Source of the DNA: an uncultured Eubacteriales bacterium
Lineage (GTDB): Bacteria > Bacillota > Clostridia > Christensenellales > Aristaeellaceae
Assembly: GCA_902765395.1 (NCBI GenBank)
Contig: CACWZP010000016.1
Span: 50,205-114,204, forward strand
Length of the DNA stretch: 64,000 bases
Direction: 5' to 3'
The translations under genes were made by a program, and so were the position numbers. Below are positions 1 to 8,045 of the stretch, piece by piece. The notes under the pieces are model-generated. The model was not told where the DNA came from. It ran no database searches and saw nothing but the letters and a program-made list of their open reading frames with translations. Every line of letters starts with the position of its first letter. The first letter of the stretch is position 1.

Positions 1-1
1 C

Positions 2-298
2 GGGGACGCCAAGGTGGATAACCCCCGCTTCAAGGCCCAGTTCCACGCCAAGGCGAAGATGCTGTCCTTCGACGAGTGCGCCGAGTTGATCGGCCACGGC
101 GTGGGCGGCGTGTGTCCCTTCGCGCTGAACGAGGGCGTGAAGGTCTACCTGGACGTGTCGCTGAAGCGCTTCGAGACGGTGTTCCCCGCCTGCGGCAGCG
201 CCAACAGCGCCATCGAGCTGACCCCCGACCGTCTGGCCGACGTCGCCCAGAACTTCGCCGGCTGGGTGGACGTGTGCAAGGCCTGGCGGGAGGAATAA
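2..298 (+). CDS. YbaK/EbsC-type aminoacyl-tRNA editing protein, 3' part
   Basis: The reading frame is open from the left edge, so the N-terminus lies outside the window. The visible 98 residues match the C-terminal half of the YbaK/prolyl-tRNA editing domain. They contain the glycine-rich segment LIGHGVGGVCPFAL, followed by the conserved strand KVYLDVSLKRFETVFPACG and an S-A-I-E-L segment. Members of this family deacylate mischarged tRNAs such as Cys-tRNA(Pro) in the cytoplasm. The substrate cannot be told from this fragment. A short GC-rich hairpin at 301-316 follows the stop codon and could help termination, but it has no T-run. Confidence 0.85.
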   Translation, partial: GDAKVDNPRFKAQFHAKAKMLSFDECAELIGHGVGGVCPFALNEGVKVYLDVSLKRFETVFPACGSANSAIELTPDRLADVAQNFAGWVDVCKAWREE

Positions 299-378
299 GT
301 CGGGGCAGGTGCCCCGGACCCTCCTCGGCAACAGACGAGCGCAGAATACTTTTGTCTGATTAGCCTGCGCAGGCATTT

Positions 379-497
379 TGAGGCCGTGGGCTCACTTGTG
401 CCGGAAATCCGCCGCCAAAAAAGTCCGTTCCCCGGTTCCCTATTGGAAACAGCTTCCAGAAGGGGAACCGAGGGACGGTGTTTTTTTGGCGGCCTGC
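379..497. repeat. Palindromic intergenic repeat, family A (copy 1)
   Basis: This stretch reappears almost unchanged at 26520-26634, starting with the same aggccgtgggctcac segment. It is an inverted repeat. A left arm of the form GCCGCC-A-run-GTCC-GTTCCCCGGTTCCC pairs with a right arm of the form GGGAACCGAGGGACGG-T-run-GGCGGC around a small inner hairpin (ttggaaacagcttccag). Partial or diverged copies lie at 10747-10857, 31815-31858 and 32247-32318. No ORF inside it is convincing. It is probably a non-coding mobile or hairpin repeat. Confidence 0.75.
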
Positions 498-573
498 ACA
501 AAACCCCATTACGCCCCGCGTCTGCCCTGACAGCCAGGCGCGGGGCGTAATGGGGTTTTGGTTGCAGGCCGCC
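488..573. repeat. Large perfect-arm palindrome
   Basis: Positions 499-520 and 539-560 are perfect 22-nt reverse complements separated by 18 nt. The symmetry continues outward with ggcggcctgca (488-498) against tgcaggccgcc (563-573). It adjoins the family A repeat and shares its ggcggcctgc segment. Transcribed from either strand it would fold into a very stable hairpin. It lies 141-227 bp upstream of the promoter for the 801 gene. Confidence 0.8.
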
Positions 574-597
574 CTGTGCTTGGGGTGCAGCAAGGAG

Positions 598-673
598 CGT
601 TACAGTCCTGAAGAGGGAGTGCCCCACCACCGCAAGCGGTCCCCCTCCCCACTGCGGTGGGGAGGCTTTTGGA
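598..673. repeat. Intergenic repeat, family B (GGGGAGGCTTTTGG end)
   Basis: The segment carries CCCCACCACCGCAAGC, then a CCCCACTGCGGTGGGG palindrome followed by AGGCTTTTGG. The same arrangement recurs at 9118-9255, 10977-11037 and 26675-26743. It contains no gene and could act as a bidirectional hairpin. Confidence 0.7.
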
Positions 674-714
674 GCATCTCTCTTCGCCACATATTTTGAT
701 TTTATGAATATATG

Positions 715-743
715 TTGACAAAGTATTTCAGTGATGGTATAAT
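715..743 (+). promoter_or_regulatory. Consensus sigma-A promoter for the 801 gene
   Basis: TTGACA at 715-720 and TATAAT at 738-743 are separated by exactly 17 bp. A TGG directly precedes the -10 box, which makes an extended -10. Both hexamers match consensus perfectly, so strong expression is expected. The start codon at 801 lies about 50 nt downstream of the expected transcription start. Confidence 0.85.
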
Positions 744-800
744 TATTACAGTTTTATGACAGCTATCCCTGAAAATACGCGACTTTGGAGTGCAAACACC

Positions 801-1994
801 ATGAATACAATGCGAAAACCGCTTCTGCTGCTGATCCTGCTCCTGGCCCTGCTGGCGACGATCCTGCCCGCCCAGGCCGAGAGCTTCCAGGCCGTGGTGG
901 CGGTGGACTCCATGAAGGTCTATTCCCAGAAGGCCCCCTACCCCTGCCTGGGCGAGCTGCCCCGGGGCACGGAGGTGACCGTGAAGGGCTACAACGGCTC
1001 CGTGGCGCTGATCAGCGTGGGCGGCAAGAGCGGCCTGGCCCAGGTCAGTGACATGACCCTGGCCAGCCAGAGCGCCCCGGCGCAGACCGAGACCCCGTCC
1101 CGCACCATGACCACCAACCGTGACACCCGCCTCTACAGGAAGGCGAAGAAGTCCTCGAAGTACGCCAAGGTCTCCGCGGGCGCCAGCGTGGAAGTGCTGG
1201 CCGTGAAGGACCAGTGCGCCAAGGTCAGCTATAACGGCAAGGTGGGCTACATGGTCTACAGCCACCTGGACGAGCCCGGCAGCACGCCGGCCGCCGAGCC
1301 CATCGACACCGCCGCGGACGACACCCCGGTGCAGACCGGCAGCGCCCCCGTGGCCGCCAAGACGCTCACCCGCGTCTACGCCAGCGCCAGCCTGACCGGC
1401 GAGAGCATCGCCGTGAACAAGGGCAGCAAGATGACGCTGCTGGCCATTCGCGGTGACGTGGCCATGGTGGAAAAGAACGGCGCCATCGGCTATATGTCCC
1501 TCTCCGACCTGGAGCACAGCACCGCCCAGACCGCCTCCGCCGGCAAGGGCAACCCCTTCCCCGCGGACAGCAACGAGCATGTCATCTACGCCTTCATGGT
1601 GGGCGAAATGGGCTACAACCGCGCCGCGGCCATGGGCGTGGTGGCCAACATCAAGTTTGAGTCCGGCTATCGCCCGGTGTGCAACGGCGACGGCGGCACC
1701 AGCTACGGCATCTGCCAGTGGCACGCGGGCCGCAAGACCAACCTGATCAACTACTGCACCGAGAACAGCCTGGATTACACCACGCTGGAGGCCCAGCTGA
1801 AGTTCTTCAAGTACGAGATCACCACCCGCTACAGCGGCGTGCACGCCTACCTGAAGGGCGTGGAGAACTCCGCCGACGGCGCCTACGACGCGGGCTACTA
1901 CTTCTGCTTCAACTACGAAGCCCCCGCCGCCCGCACCAGCCAGTCCACCAAGCGCGGCACCTACGCCAAGGACACGCTGTGGCCGATGAAGTGA
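801..1994 (+). CDS. Secreted SH3-repeat protein with phage-tail-lysozyme-like domain
   Basis: The 397-residue product begins with a signal peptide (MNTMRKPLLLLILLLALLA, cut near AQA). Three bacterial SH3-like modules follow, at roughly residues 29-88, 103-160 and 188-245. The C-terminal domain (about 260-397) resembles the phage_tail_lysozyme family. It has the segment NIKFESGYRP, whose glutamate is the expected catalytic residue, and then GTSYGICQWH. It probably hydrolyses peptidoglycan outside the cell, with the SH3 units binding the wall. The ATG at 801 is preferred over an upstream in-frame start at 756 because the signal peptide begins there and GGAG lies about 11 nt upstream. No phage genes surround it, so it is likely a cellular enzyme. 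Confidence 0.8.
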   Translation: MNTMRKPLLLLILLLALLATILPAQAESFQAVVAVDSMKVYSQKAPYPCLGELPRGTEVTVKGYNGSVALISVGGKSGLAQVSDMTLASQSAPAQTETPSRTMTTNRDTRLYRKAKKSSKYAKVSAGASVEVLAVKDQCAKVSYNGKVGYMVYSHLDEPGSTPAAEPIDTAADDTPVQTGSAPVAAKTLTRVYASASLTGESIAVNKGSKMTLLAIRGDVAMVEKNGAIGYMSLSDLEHSTAQTASAGKGNPFPADSNEHVIYAFMVGEMGYNRAAAMGVVANIKFESGYRPVCNGDGGTSYGICQWHAGRKTNLINYCTENSLDYTTLEAQLKFFKYEITTRYSGVHAYLKGVENSADGAYDAGYYFCFNYEAPAARTSQSTKRGTYAKDTLWPMK

Positions 1995-2002
1995 GCCACG
2001 TG

Positions 2003-2036
2003 AAAAGCCTTCCCCTTTGGGGGAAGGCTTTTTTAT
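2003..2036. terminator. Bidirectional intrinsic terminator
   Basis: The arms aagccttcccc and ggggaaggctt pair around a short TTTG loop. A T-run follows on the plus strand and an A-run precedes on the other side. It sits between two convergent genes and overlaps the last codon of the minus-strand gene. Confidence 0.85.
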
Positions 2037-2551
2037 TCTTCCAGGGTAAACCGCCAGGCGCAGTTGCAGCTGTCGTCGGTGATGTGGGGATAGCAGCTGA
2101 CCCGCTCGCAGCGGATGCGGTCGTCGATGGCCCGGGCGAACTCGCCGAACTCCACCTCGCCCACCTGCTCGCAGGGATGCAGCGGCATGCCCTTGCGGGC
2201 GCGGGTGTCCTGCACGCGACAGTACACCGTGCGGAACACCACCGCGTTTTCGCCCTCCCAGGCGAACTCGTGCCGGTTATGGTGGGCGTTGAAGCGCAGG
2301 TCCATGGCCCGGGTCAGGCCCTCCAGCCCCGGATGCTCCGAAAGGCCCAGGAACTGCTTGAGCCTGCGCGCTTCGATGGCGGTGTACACCTTCCACACGT
2401 CCACGTCGTGGCGCATGGCGGCGTCCATCCCCTGCTCCCTCTCCACGGACTGGAACCAGAGCCCGTCCAGAGCCAGCCAGTTTTTCGAGTACACGTTCAC
2501 CAGGTCCATCAGCTGTTCCCGGCTCAGATGCTCCAGATGCTCGTTGCCCAT
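2033..2551 (-). CDS. Cytosolic conserved protein, DUF6125-like
   Basis: This 172-residue protein has no signal peptide or membrane segment. The N-terminal motif LSREQLMDLVNVYSKNWLA followed by DGLWFQSVE is characteristic of a clostridial family that I recall as DUF6125. The C-terminal half carries conserved-looking His and Cys residues (HPCEQVGEVEF, CERVSCYPHITDDSCNC), suggesting metal or cofactor binding. No reaction can be assigned. It lies 1 bp downstream of the GH127-type gene and is probably co-transcribed with it. The family name is from memory and should be checked. Confidence 0.55.
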   Translation of the reverse strand: MGNEHLEHLSREQLMDLVNVYSKNWLALDGLWFQSVEREQGMDAAMRHDVDVWKVYTAIEARRLKQFLGLSEHPGLEGLTRAMDLRFNAHHNRHEFAWEGENAVVFRTVYCRVQDTRARKGMPLHPCEQVGEVEFGEFARAIDDRIRCERVSCYPHITDDSCNCAWRFTLEE

Positions 2552-2552
2552 G

Positions 2553-4493
2553 CTATTGCCTGTTCCCCCTGCCCCGGCCCAGCGGGAACTGCCCGATGCG
2601 CAGCGCCGTGCCGCCGAAGGGCACCAGTTCGATCACCCGGGCGTCGCTCTCGCGCACGACGGGCACCATGGGCACGCTGCCCGCGCTGCCGCCGTCCATC
2701 TGCCAATCCACCGGCGCGGCCTTCACCAGCACCTTCACCGGGGCCTCGCCCACGCCGAACGCGCCGGGCTCGCCCTTGGCGTAGACGGCCTTCATGGGCT
2801 CGTCCCGCACCAGCGCCCAGTTCCAGGCGTCGTCGGTGGTTACCTGCCAGCTGCCGTCCTCCAGCTTCTCCCAGTCCTCCTTCGGCTGGAAGGCCATCAG
2901 CACCGGGCCCAGCTCCACCGCGCCGGACTGGTGGTACCACTTGGTCACCCGGGGCACGGTGGGCAGCTCCACGCGGATCACGTCGCCGGAGCGCCACTTG
3001 CGGCGCACGCAGGTCACGTCCCCGGCGCGCACCTGCATGATCTCGCCGTCGGGCAGGTAGACCATGGGCTGGCGCGTCCAGAAGGGCATGCGCAGGTACA
3101 GCGGGAATTCGCAGGGCTGCTTGACGGACACTTGGATTTCCACGGACTGGCTGAAGGGATAGCCGCCGGACACGCGGATGCGGGCGGGCACGCCGTCCAA
3201 CACGGTCCGCACGGTGCAGGGCGCGTAGCTGACGGCCTGCAGGCCGCCGTCGCTGGTGGCGTACCACAGCGAGGAGGCGAACCGCGGCCACGCCTGCTGG
3301 CAGCTGGCCAGTCCGCAGCCGTCGTCCAGGCCCACGCCGTACAGGTTGGCGTCATCGCCGTGGTTGTACCACTTGCGCTTTTCCCTGGACACCTTCACCT
3401 GGTTCACCTGCTCGTCGCACTGGTGGGCGGTCATGTCGGCGGTGAAGGCGGCGGGCAGCGCGTTGTAGGCCAGCTTTTCCAGGATGTCGGCATACTCCTG
3501 GCTGAACTCGCCCAGGCCCAGCAGCGCCTCCAGCGTGCCCATCAGCTCCACGATGGCGCACAGCTCGCTGCCCTGGGTGGGGCTGTTGCCGTTCAGGTGC
3601 TCGTCGCAGATGAACATGCCGCTGGCCACGCCGTGGTGCTTCACCAGCTTGGCCCAGCCGAACCGGAAGCCGCCCTGCTCCTTGAAGCCGGACTTGAACA
3701 GGTTGATGACGCCCGGGGTCTTCAGGCCCATGGCCAGGTTCACGCCGTGGGACAAGTGGTACTGGGTATGGAAATAGGGGCGCTTGTCGCCGATCAGCGG
3801 CTCGTTCTTCTCCTCGCCCAGGGCCTCCTCCAGCCGATCCCACTTCAGGGACTTGCTCATGGGCACCGTGTTGGCGAAGGTGTGGAAGTAGTTGGGCCAG
3901 TCCAGCGTCTGGCCGCGCAGCTTTTTGCACAGCTCGATCAGGTGCTTCTGGCCGGTGATGTTATACAGCCACAGCGCCAGGTCCATGTTCTCGCCGCCCC
4001 GGGCCACAGCCCACTCCTTCAGGGGGTGGTCCTTCAGGTTGGCATACTGGTACTTGAAGAATTTGTCCATCAGCACCAGCACCCGCTTGTCGCCGGTGGC
4101 GGTGAAGTACAGCCGAAGCGCCCGCAGGGCCAGGATCAGCGGCCAGTAGTCGTCGTTGCCCGCGGGGCCGAACCAGCCGTCCTCGCGCTGGCTGTCGATG
4201 ATCCAGTCCACGTACTTCCGGGCCTTCTCCTTGAGATCCGCGTCGTCCAGCGTCCAGGCCAGGGCCACCAGGCCGTCCAGGTAGTAGGGCGCGTGCTCGC
4301 CGCAGTCGCCCTCGCCGCCCAGCCAGCCGGAATCGGGGCCCACGTCGCTCCAGAGCTCGTCCAGCTTCGCCGTCAGGCCGTCCCGCTGGGTCTGAAGCTG
4401 CTCCAGCAGCCAGTCCTCCGGGCGAATGCTGCCCAGCGGCAGCGGGGAGAGGGCGTTGGGCGTCAGGGGCGCGCGGTTAAAGATAGGTTTCAT
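2553..4493 (-). CDS. GH127-type glycoside hydrolase (beta-L-arabinofuranosidase family, DUF1680)
   Basis: The 646-residue protein matches the DUF1680/GH127 fold: an alpha/alpha barrel (DGLVALAWTLDDADL, DGWFGP) followed by beta-sandwich domains. In characterised GH127 enzymes a zinc ion is bound by a Glu, a Cys and a Cys-Cys pair whose first Cys is the nucleophile. Here E-L-C near residues 310-312 fits the first ligands. The usual CCxAN stretch aligns with CGLAS near residue 393, so the second Cys appears replaced. There is no signal peptide, so it probably acts on imported oligosaccharides. The ATG at 4493 is chosen because GAGGTG lies 8 nt upstream; a longer in-frame extension to 4532 lacks support. 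Confidence 0.8.
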   Translation of the reverse strand: MKPIFNRAPLTPNALSPLPLGSIRPEDWLLEQLQTQRDGLTAKLDELWSDVGPDSGWLGGEGDCGEHAPYYLDGLVALAWTLDDADLKEKARKYVDWIIDSQREDGWFGPAGNDDYWPLILALRALRLYFTATGDKRVLVLMDKFFKYQYANLKDHPLKEWAVARGGENMDLALWLYNITGQKHLIELCKKLRGQTLDWPNYFHTFANTVPMSKSLKWDRLEEALGEEKNEPLIGDKRPYFHTQYHLSHGVNLAMGLKTPGVINLFKSGFKEQGGFRFGWAKLVKHHGVASGMFICDEHLNGNSPTQGSELCAIVELMGTLEALLGLGEFSQEYADILEKLAYNALPAAFTADMTAHQCDEQVNQVKVSREKRKWYNHGDDANLYGVGLDDGCGLASCQQAWPRFASSLWYATSDGGLQAVSYAPCTVRTVLDGVPARIRVSGGYPFSQSVEIQVSVKQPCEFPLYLRMPFWTRQPMVYLPDGEIMQVRAGDVTCVRRKWRSGDVIRVELPTVPRVTKWYHQSGAVELGPVLMAFQPKEDWEKLEDGSWQVTTDDAWNWALVRDEPMKAVYAKGEPGAFGVGEAPVKVLVKAAPVDWQMDGGSAGSVPMVPVVRESDARVIELVPFGGTALRIGQFPLGRGRGNRQ

Positions 4494-4532
4494 TGAATAC
4501 ACCTCGTCAGTATGCCTATTGATTCGGTTCAA

Positions 4533-4612
4533 TCAGGAATCAGGAATGAGGAATTAGGAATGAAAAAAGCGCTTCACTGTTAATTCCTCATTCCTCATTT
4601 CTCATTCCTCAT
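4533..4612. repeat. Inverted pair of period-7 arrays at the rlmL stop codon
   Basis: On the plus strand 4533-4563 reads as TCAGGAA, TCAGGAA, TGAGGAA, TTAGGAA, TGA. On the minus strand the rlmL stop codon TGA begins the array TGAGGAA, TGAGAAA, TGAGGAA, TGAGGAA, TTA. The two arms are complementary and flank an 18-nt spacer, so RNA from the minus strand would form a long hairpin ending near a T-rich stretch. It may serve as the rlmL terminator. Confidence 0.75.
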
Positions 4613-5739
4613 TCAAATATGCGGTACTCGCACTCGATCCTGCCGTTATAGTAGCGCCTGCGCCGGGTGGCGCGGCGGCCGTATTCCTTTTCAAAGCCCA
4701 TGTCGGCGCTGAACGCGCACAGCTTCCAGCCGGGGAAGCGCTTTTGCAGCGCGCCCAGCTGCCGGGCCACGGCGTGGGCGGCGCGGGCGTTGTCCAGCCG
4801 CTCGCCATAGGGCGGGTTGGCGATGAACACGCCGGGCTTGTCCTCCACGGGGATGTCCCCCGGCATCACGTCGCGCATGTCCTTGACGGAAAGGCCGATG
4901 CGCCCGGCAAGGCCCGCCTGCTTCACGTGGCGCTGGGCCAGCTCGATGGCCTCGGGATTGATGTCGCTGCCGGAGATGTTCAGTGGGCGCTTGAGGCCCT
5001 CCTCAAACTTCTTGCGCGCCTCGGCCCGGATGGCCTCGAAGGCCTCGTGGGGAACCGTCGGCCAGGCCTCCATGGCGAATTTGCGCGTCAGGCCCGGGGC
5101 CCGGTTCAGCGCGATGAACGCCGCCTCGATCAATATCGTGCCCGTGCCGCAGCAGGGGTCGTACAGGGGCTGCCAGGGGTGCCAGCCGCTCTGCAGCACC
5201 AGCGCCGCCGCCAGCGTCTCCCGCAGGGGCGCCTCGCCGTTCCAGGTGCGATAGCCCCGCTTGGACAACGGCTCGCCGGAGGTATCCAGCGCCACGGTGA
5301 CGATGTCGTTTCGGATGGACACGTCCACCTGGAACACCGCCCCGGTCTCGGAAAACCAGTCCGCGCCATAGGCGGCCTTCAGCCGCTCCACCATGGCCCG
5401 CTTGGCGATCTTCTGCACGTCCGACGGGCTCATCAGCTGGCTCTTCACGCACTTGGCCCGGATGGGAAAGCCGGCGTCCGCGCTCAGCAGCTTTTCCCAC
5501 TGGATGGCCTTCACGCCCTGGAACAGCTCCTCAAAGCTCGTCGCCCTGAACTGGCCCATCACCAGCATGATCCTGTCGCAGGTGCGCAGCCACAGGTTGG
5601 CCGTGAAGGCGTCCTCAAAGCCGCCCTCGAACTCCGCGCCGCCCACGTCCAGCACGCGCACATTCTGCATGCCCAGGTGCTTCAGGTCCCGCCCGGTCAT
5701 GCCCTCCATGCCGAACGCGGCGCTCGCAATCCACTTCAT
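4609..5739 (-). CDS. THUMP-domain rRNA guanine-N2 methyltransferase, RlmL/YpsC type
   Basis: The protein has 376 residues from the ATG at 5739. It has an N-terminal ferredoxin-like/THUMP region (about residues 1-150) and a class I SAM-dependent methyltransferase domain. The SAM loop reads DPCCGTGTILIEAA and the catalytic motif reads NPPYGERL. This is the order seen in YpsC and the N-terminal half of E. coli RlmL, which modify 23S rRNA guanines. The start was chosen because family members begin with a K-[WYL]-I-A-[ST]-A segment like MKWIASAAFGMEG. A GTG at 5781 would add 14 residues. The stop codon lies inside a heptad repeat. Confidence 0.85.
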   Translation of the reverse strand: MKWIASAAFGMEGMTGRDLKHLGMQNVRVLDVGGAEFEGGFEDAFTANLWLRTCDRIMLVMGQFRATSFEELFQGVKAIQWEKLLSADAGFPIRAKCVKSQLMSPSDVQKIAKRAMVERLKAAYGADWFSETGAVFQVDVSIRNDIVTVALDTSGEPLSKRGYRTWNGEAPLRETLAAALVLQSGWHPWQPLYDPCCGTGTILIEAAFIALNRAPGLTRKFAMEAWPTVPHEAFEAIRAEARKKFEEGLKRPLNISGSDINPEAIELAQRHVKQAGLAGRIGLSVKDMRDVMPGDIPVEDKPGVFIANPPYGERLDNARAAHAVARQLGALQKRFPGWKLCAFSADMGFEKEYGRRATRRRRYYNGRIECEYRIFE

Positions 5740-5879
5740 ATCCAAACGCTCTCCGTCGATGTTGATCCAATATTCTTCCACAATCCATTATAAATGATAA
5801 GAGCCCATCCTGCAAGGGATGGGAGGCGCTGTCGTATATTTTAACCTGCCGGCAAAGACAGTGCCTGGAAAACAGCATA

Positions 5880-5908
5880 TTGCATTTTTGTCAAGACAAG
5901 ATTATAAT
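5880..5908 (+). promoter_or_regulatory. Probable promoter for the 5949 gene
   Basis: TTGCAT at 5880-5885 and TATAAT at 5903-5908 are 17 bp apart. The region between the divergent genes at 5739 and 5949 is AT-rich, as expected for promoters. Confidence 0.65.
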
Positions 5909-5948
5909 AGGATTAATGGTATGAATTTCCTTCAAGGGAGGCACGAAC

Positions 5949-7721
5949 ATGCTGAAAAGGACACTCGCGGCGCTGGTGGCACTGCTGCTGGTGGCCCTGC
6001 CCGCCTTCGCGGACGACCAGCCGGACTGCTTCATTCCCGACAGGCTGATCCCCGCGTTCAACGACATGCTCGAATACACCATCGACAACCTGGGCGGCGG
6101 CATGACCCAGGCCGAGAAGGACGGCCTGGCCCAGTCCATGCGCGTCGCCTTCACTGAGAACACGGAAGAGAACAACGCCTTCTATGACAACGCCGACTGG
6201 AGCGTGGAGATCGCCGCCGAATATGGGCGCGATATACCGGATGCCTCCCGACCGGCCCAGCTGATGCTGCTGACGCTGCACGCCGACGGCCTGGACGAGA
6301 ACCGGATGCTGCTGGCGCGCGTGGCGCTGGTCGCTGCGATTCGCGCCTGCGACCCTACCGCGGACTTCAACGCGCTGTACGCCTGGATCACCACCGCCAT
6401 GGACAACGGGGCGCGCTTCGACCTGGATGGCTATCACCTGGAGCTGGAACGGCTGGAGGACATCTGGATCTACCAGCTGCAGGCCGACGCGGCCGGCATC
6501 GCCCTGGATGACAGCGACGCGCTGCAATCACTGCTGTCCGACTACCTGGAGGAGGACAGGCCCGCGGCAAGCTCCGCCGGGGACGACCCCACGCCCGAGC
6601 CATCGCCCGAGCCCGAACCGACGCCTGACGACCGCTATATTTTCAGCTGGAACGGCTTCACGGTGGAGCTGCTGCGCGTCGAGCCCTATGTATTCAGTAC
6701 CAGCGATGTCTCGCTGTACTTCTACTGCCACTTTGTCAACAACACCGATCATACTGTGACCCTGACCATCGACGATGGGACGCTCAACGGCGTGGACGTG
6801 TGGACCACCGGCATAGAGAGCGGCATGGAGCCCGGCAGCGAAATCGGCGCAGACGGCACGGAGAGGTTCTTCATGAGGGCAAACCCCGACAACCAGGAAG
6901 CGGGTTTGAAGGCCTTATGCGCGCCCAGGACCGCCACGGCGACGTTTGTGTTGAAGGATTCCTCGACCTACGAGGAATACTGCAAAGAGGAGGTTACGAT
7001 CCCACTGGACGACGTGCCTGCCATGACACTCCCGCCCACCCCCGCCCCCACGCCCGCACCCACGCCCGCCGACGGCCGCTCGGCGCTGGACAGGCTGAAG
7101 GACATGATGGACGACGATCACAGCGACGAATATGACACGCTCTGCCAGGGCGATCGGGGCGACGGCGTGGCCTGGATGCAGATGGAGCTGATCGACCTGG
7201 GCTACCTGGCCGGGACGGCGGACGGCGTGTTCGGCCAGCAGACCGCCGAAGCGGTGCGCCTGTTCAACGAGGCCAACGGCTTCGGATCCTCCGAAATCGC
7301 CACCCCCGAGATGCAGTACTGCCTGTTCGGCAACGGCCCGGTGCCCTACGAGGAGCCCTGGGTGCCGCTCGTGCTGAATTACGACAGCACCGCCCAGTGG
7401 AAGAAGGTGAGCGGCGATAAGATGAAGGTGCGCGTGAAGGTTTTCAACGAATCCCGCACCCGCACCGTCAAGGCCTTCGAACTCTACTGCTACGCCGAAA
7501 ACGTGTACGGCGACCGCATCTATGGCTATGACACCGTATACTTCGGCACCACCACCGCGAAGGTGAAGCCGGGCAAGGCGAAGTACAGCGACTACCTGGT
7601 ACTGCCCAACCGCAGCGAGGTGGATTCCCTGTACATCGCCATCAAGAAGGTGGTGTTCGACGACGGCGAAGTCCGCGAGAACGACGAGCTGAACTACTGG
7701 AACTGGGACGTCACCTGGTGA
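5949..7721 (+). CDS. Secreted protein with a peptidoglycan-binding-like domain
   Basis: This 590-residue protein starts with a clear signal peptide (MLKRTLAALVALLLVALPAFA), with GGGAGG about 7 nt upstream of the ATG. Residues of about 25-195 form a helical domain I do not recognise. A PEPSPEPEPTP linker leads to a beta-rich domain (about 220-345), then a second Pro/Thr linker. Next comes a PG_binding_1-like module (about 388-455) with the typical D-L-G-Y-L-x-G-T-A-D-G-V-F-G-x-x-T core. The last 120 residues look like a beta-sandwich. It probably attaches to the cell wall. No catalytic residues are evident. Confidence 0.65.
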   Translation: MLKRTLAALVALLLVALPAFADDQPDCFIPDRLIPAFNDMLEYTIDNLGGGMTQAEKDGLAQSMRVAFTENTEENNAFYDNADWSVEIAAEYGRDIPDASRPAQLMLLTLHADGLDENRMLLARVALVAAIRACDPTADFNALYAWITTAMDNGARFDLDGYHLELERLEDIWIYQLQADAAGIALDDSDALQSLLSDYLEEDRPAASSAGDDPTPEPSPEPEPTPDDRYIFSWNGFTVELLRVEPYVFSTSDVSLYFYCHFVNNTDHTVTLTIDDGTLNGVDVWTTGIESGMEPGSEIGADGTERFFMRANPDNQEAGLKALCAPRTATATFVLKDSSTYEEYCKEEVTIPLDDVPAMTLPPTPAPTPAPTPADGRSALDRLKDMMDDDHSDEYDTLCQGDRGDGVAWMQMELIDLGYLAGTADGVFGQQTAEAVRLFNEANGFGSSEIATPEMQYCLFGNGPVPYEEPWVPLVLNYDSTAQWKKVSGDKMKVRVKVFNESRTRTVKAFELYCYAENVYGDRIYGYDTVYFGTTTAKVKPGKAKYSDYLVLPNRSEVDSLYIAIKKVVFDDGEVRENDELNYWNWDVTW

Positions 7722-7860
7722 TTCGCCCATAAAAAAGTTCTTCACGGATACTTGGGGATGACGAACACCTCATCCGCCCCTTCGGGGCACTGACGGGAGC
7801 CTAACCAAACGCGCGCGCCCAATGCCGACGCATCGGGTCCCATCGCGCACGAACGGGCCC

Positions 7861-7985
7861 GGCCTTGCTGAAAACAGTCCACTGGACTGTTTTCAGCAAG
7901 GCCCTCCTCAAGGGGAGGGCTTGGCGCAGAGAGGCTTCCCCCTGGGGGGAAGCTGTCACCGCAGGTGACTGATGAGGGGGAGTTA
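7861..7985. repeat. Intergenic hairpin cluster with a perfect 20-bp stem
   Basis: Positions 7861-7880 and 7884-7903 are perfect reverse complements around the 3-nt loop act. Downstream come further hairpins: ccctcc/ggaggg, ggcttcccc/ggggaagc and gtcacc-gca-ggtgac. The gap 7722-8045 contains nothing else that looks like a gene. This resembles the dispersed GGGGGA-hairpin repeats common in clostridial genomes. Confidence 0.75.
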
Positions 7986-8045
7986 GCCACAACTTTCCGT
8001 GATGAGCCACAAAAAGCGCCTTGCGGCGCTTTTTCTGTATCCTGG

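Noticed and set aside
598-673. CRISPR-like repeat array from the dispersed GGGGAGG elements
   Set aside because: The copies are single or paired, vary in length and have no regular spacers or cas genes.
702-1844. Long minus-strand ORF opposite the 801 gene, rich in His, Gly and Val
   Set aside because: It is antisense to a gene with a signal peptide, known domains and a perfect promoter. Its composition is the usual shadow of GC-rich codons.
801-1994. Prophage remnant because of the phage-tail-lysozyme-like domain
   Set aside because: The gene has a signal peptide, SH3 modules and its own promoter, and no phage structural genes lie nearby.
2115-4496. Plus-strand ORF of nearly 800 codons across the GH127 gene
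   Set aside because: It is opposite a well-conserved enzyme, lacks a ribosome binding site and any domain, and has a shadow-type composition.
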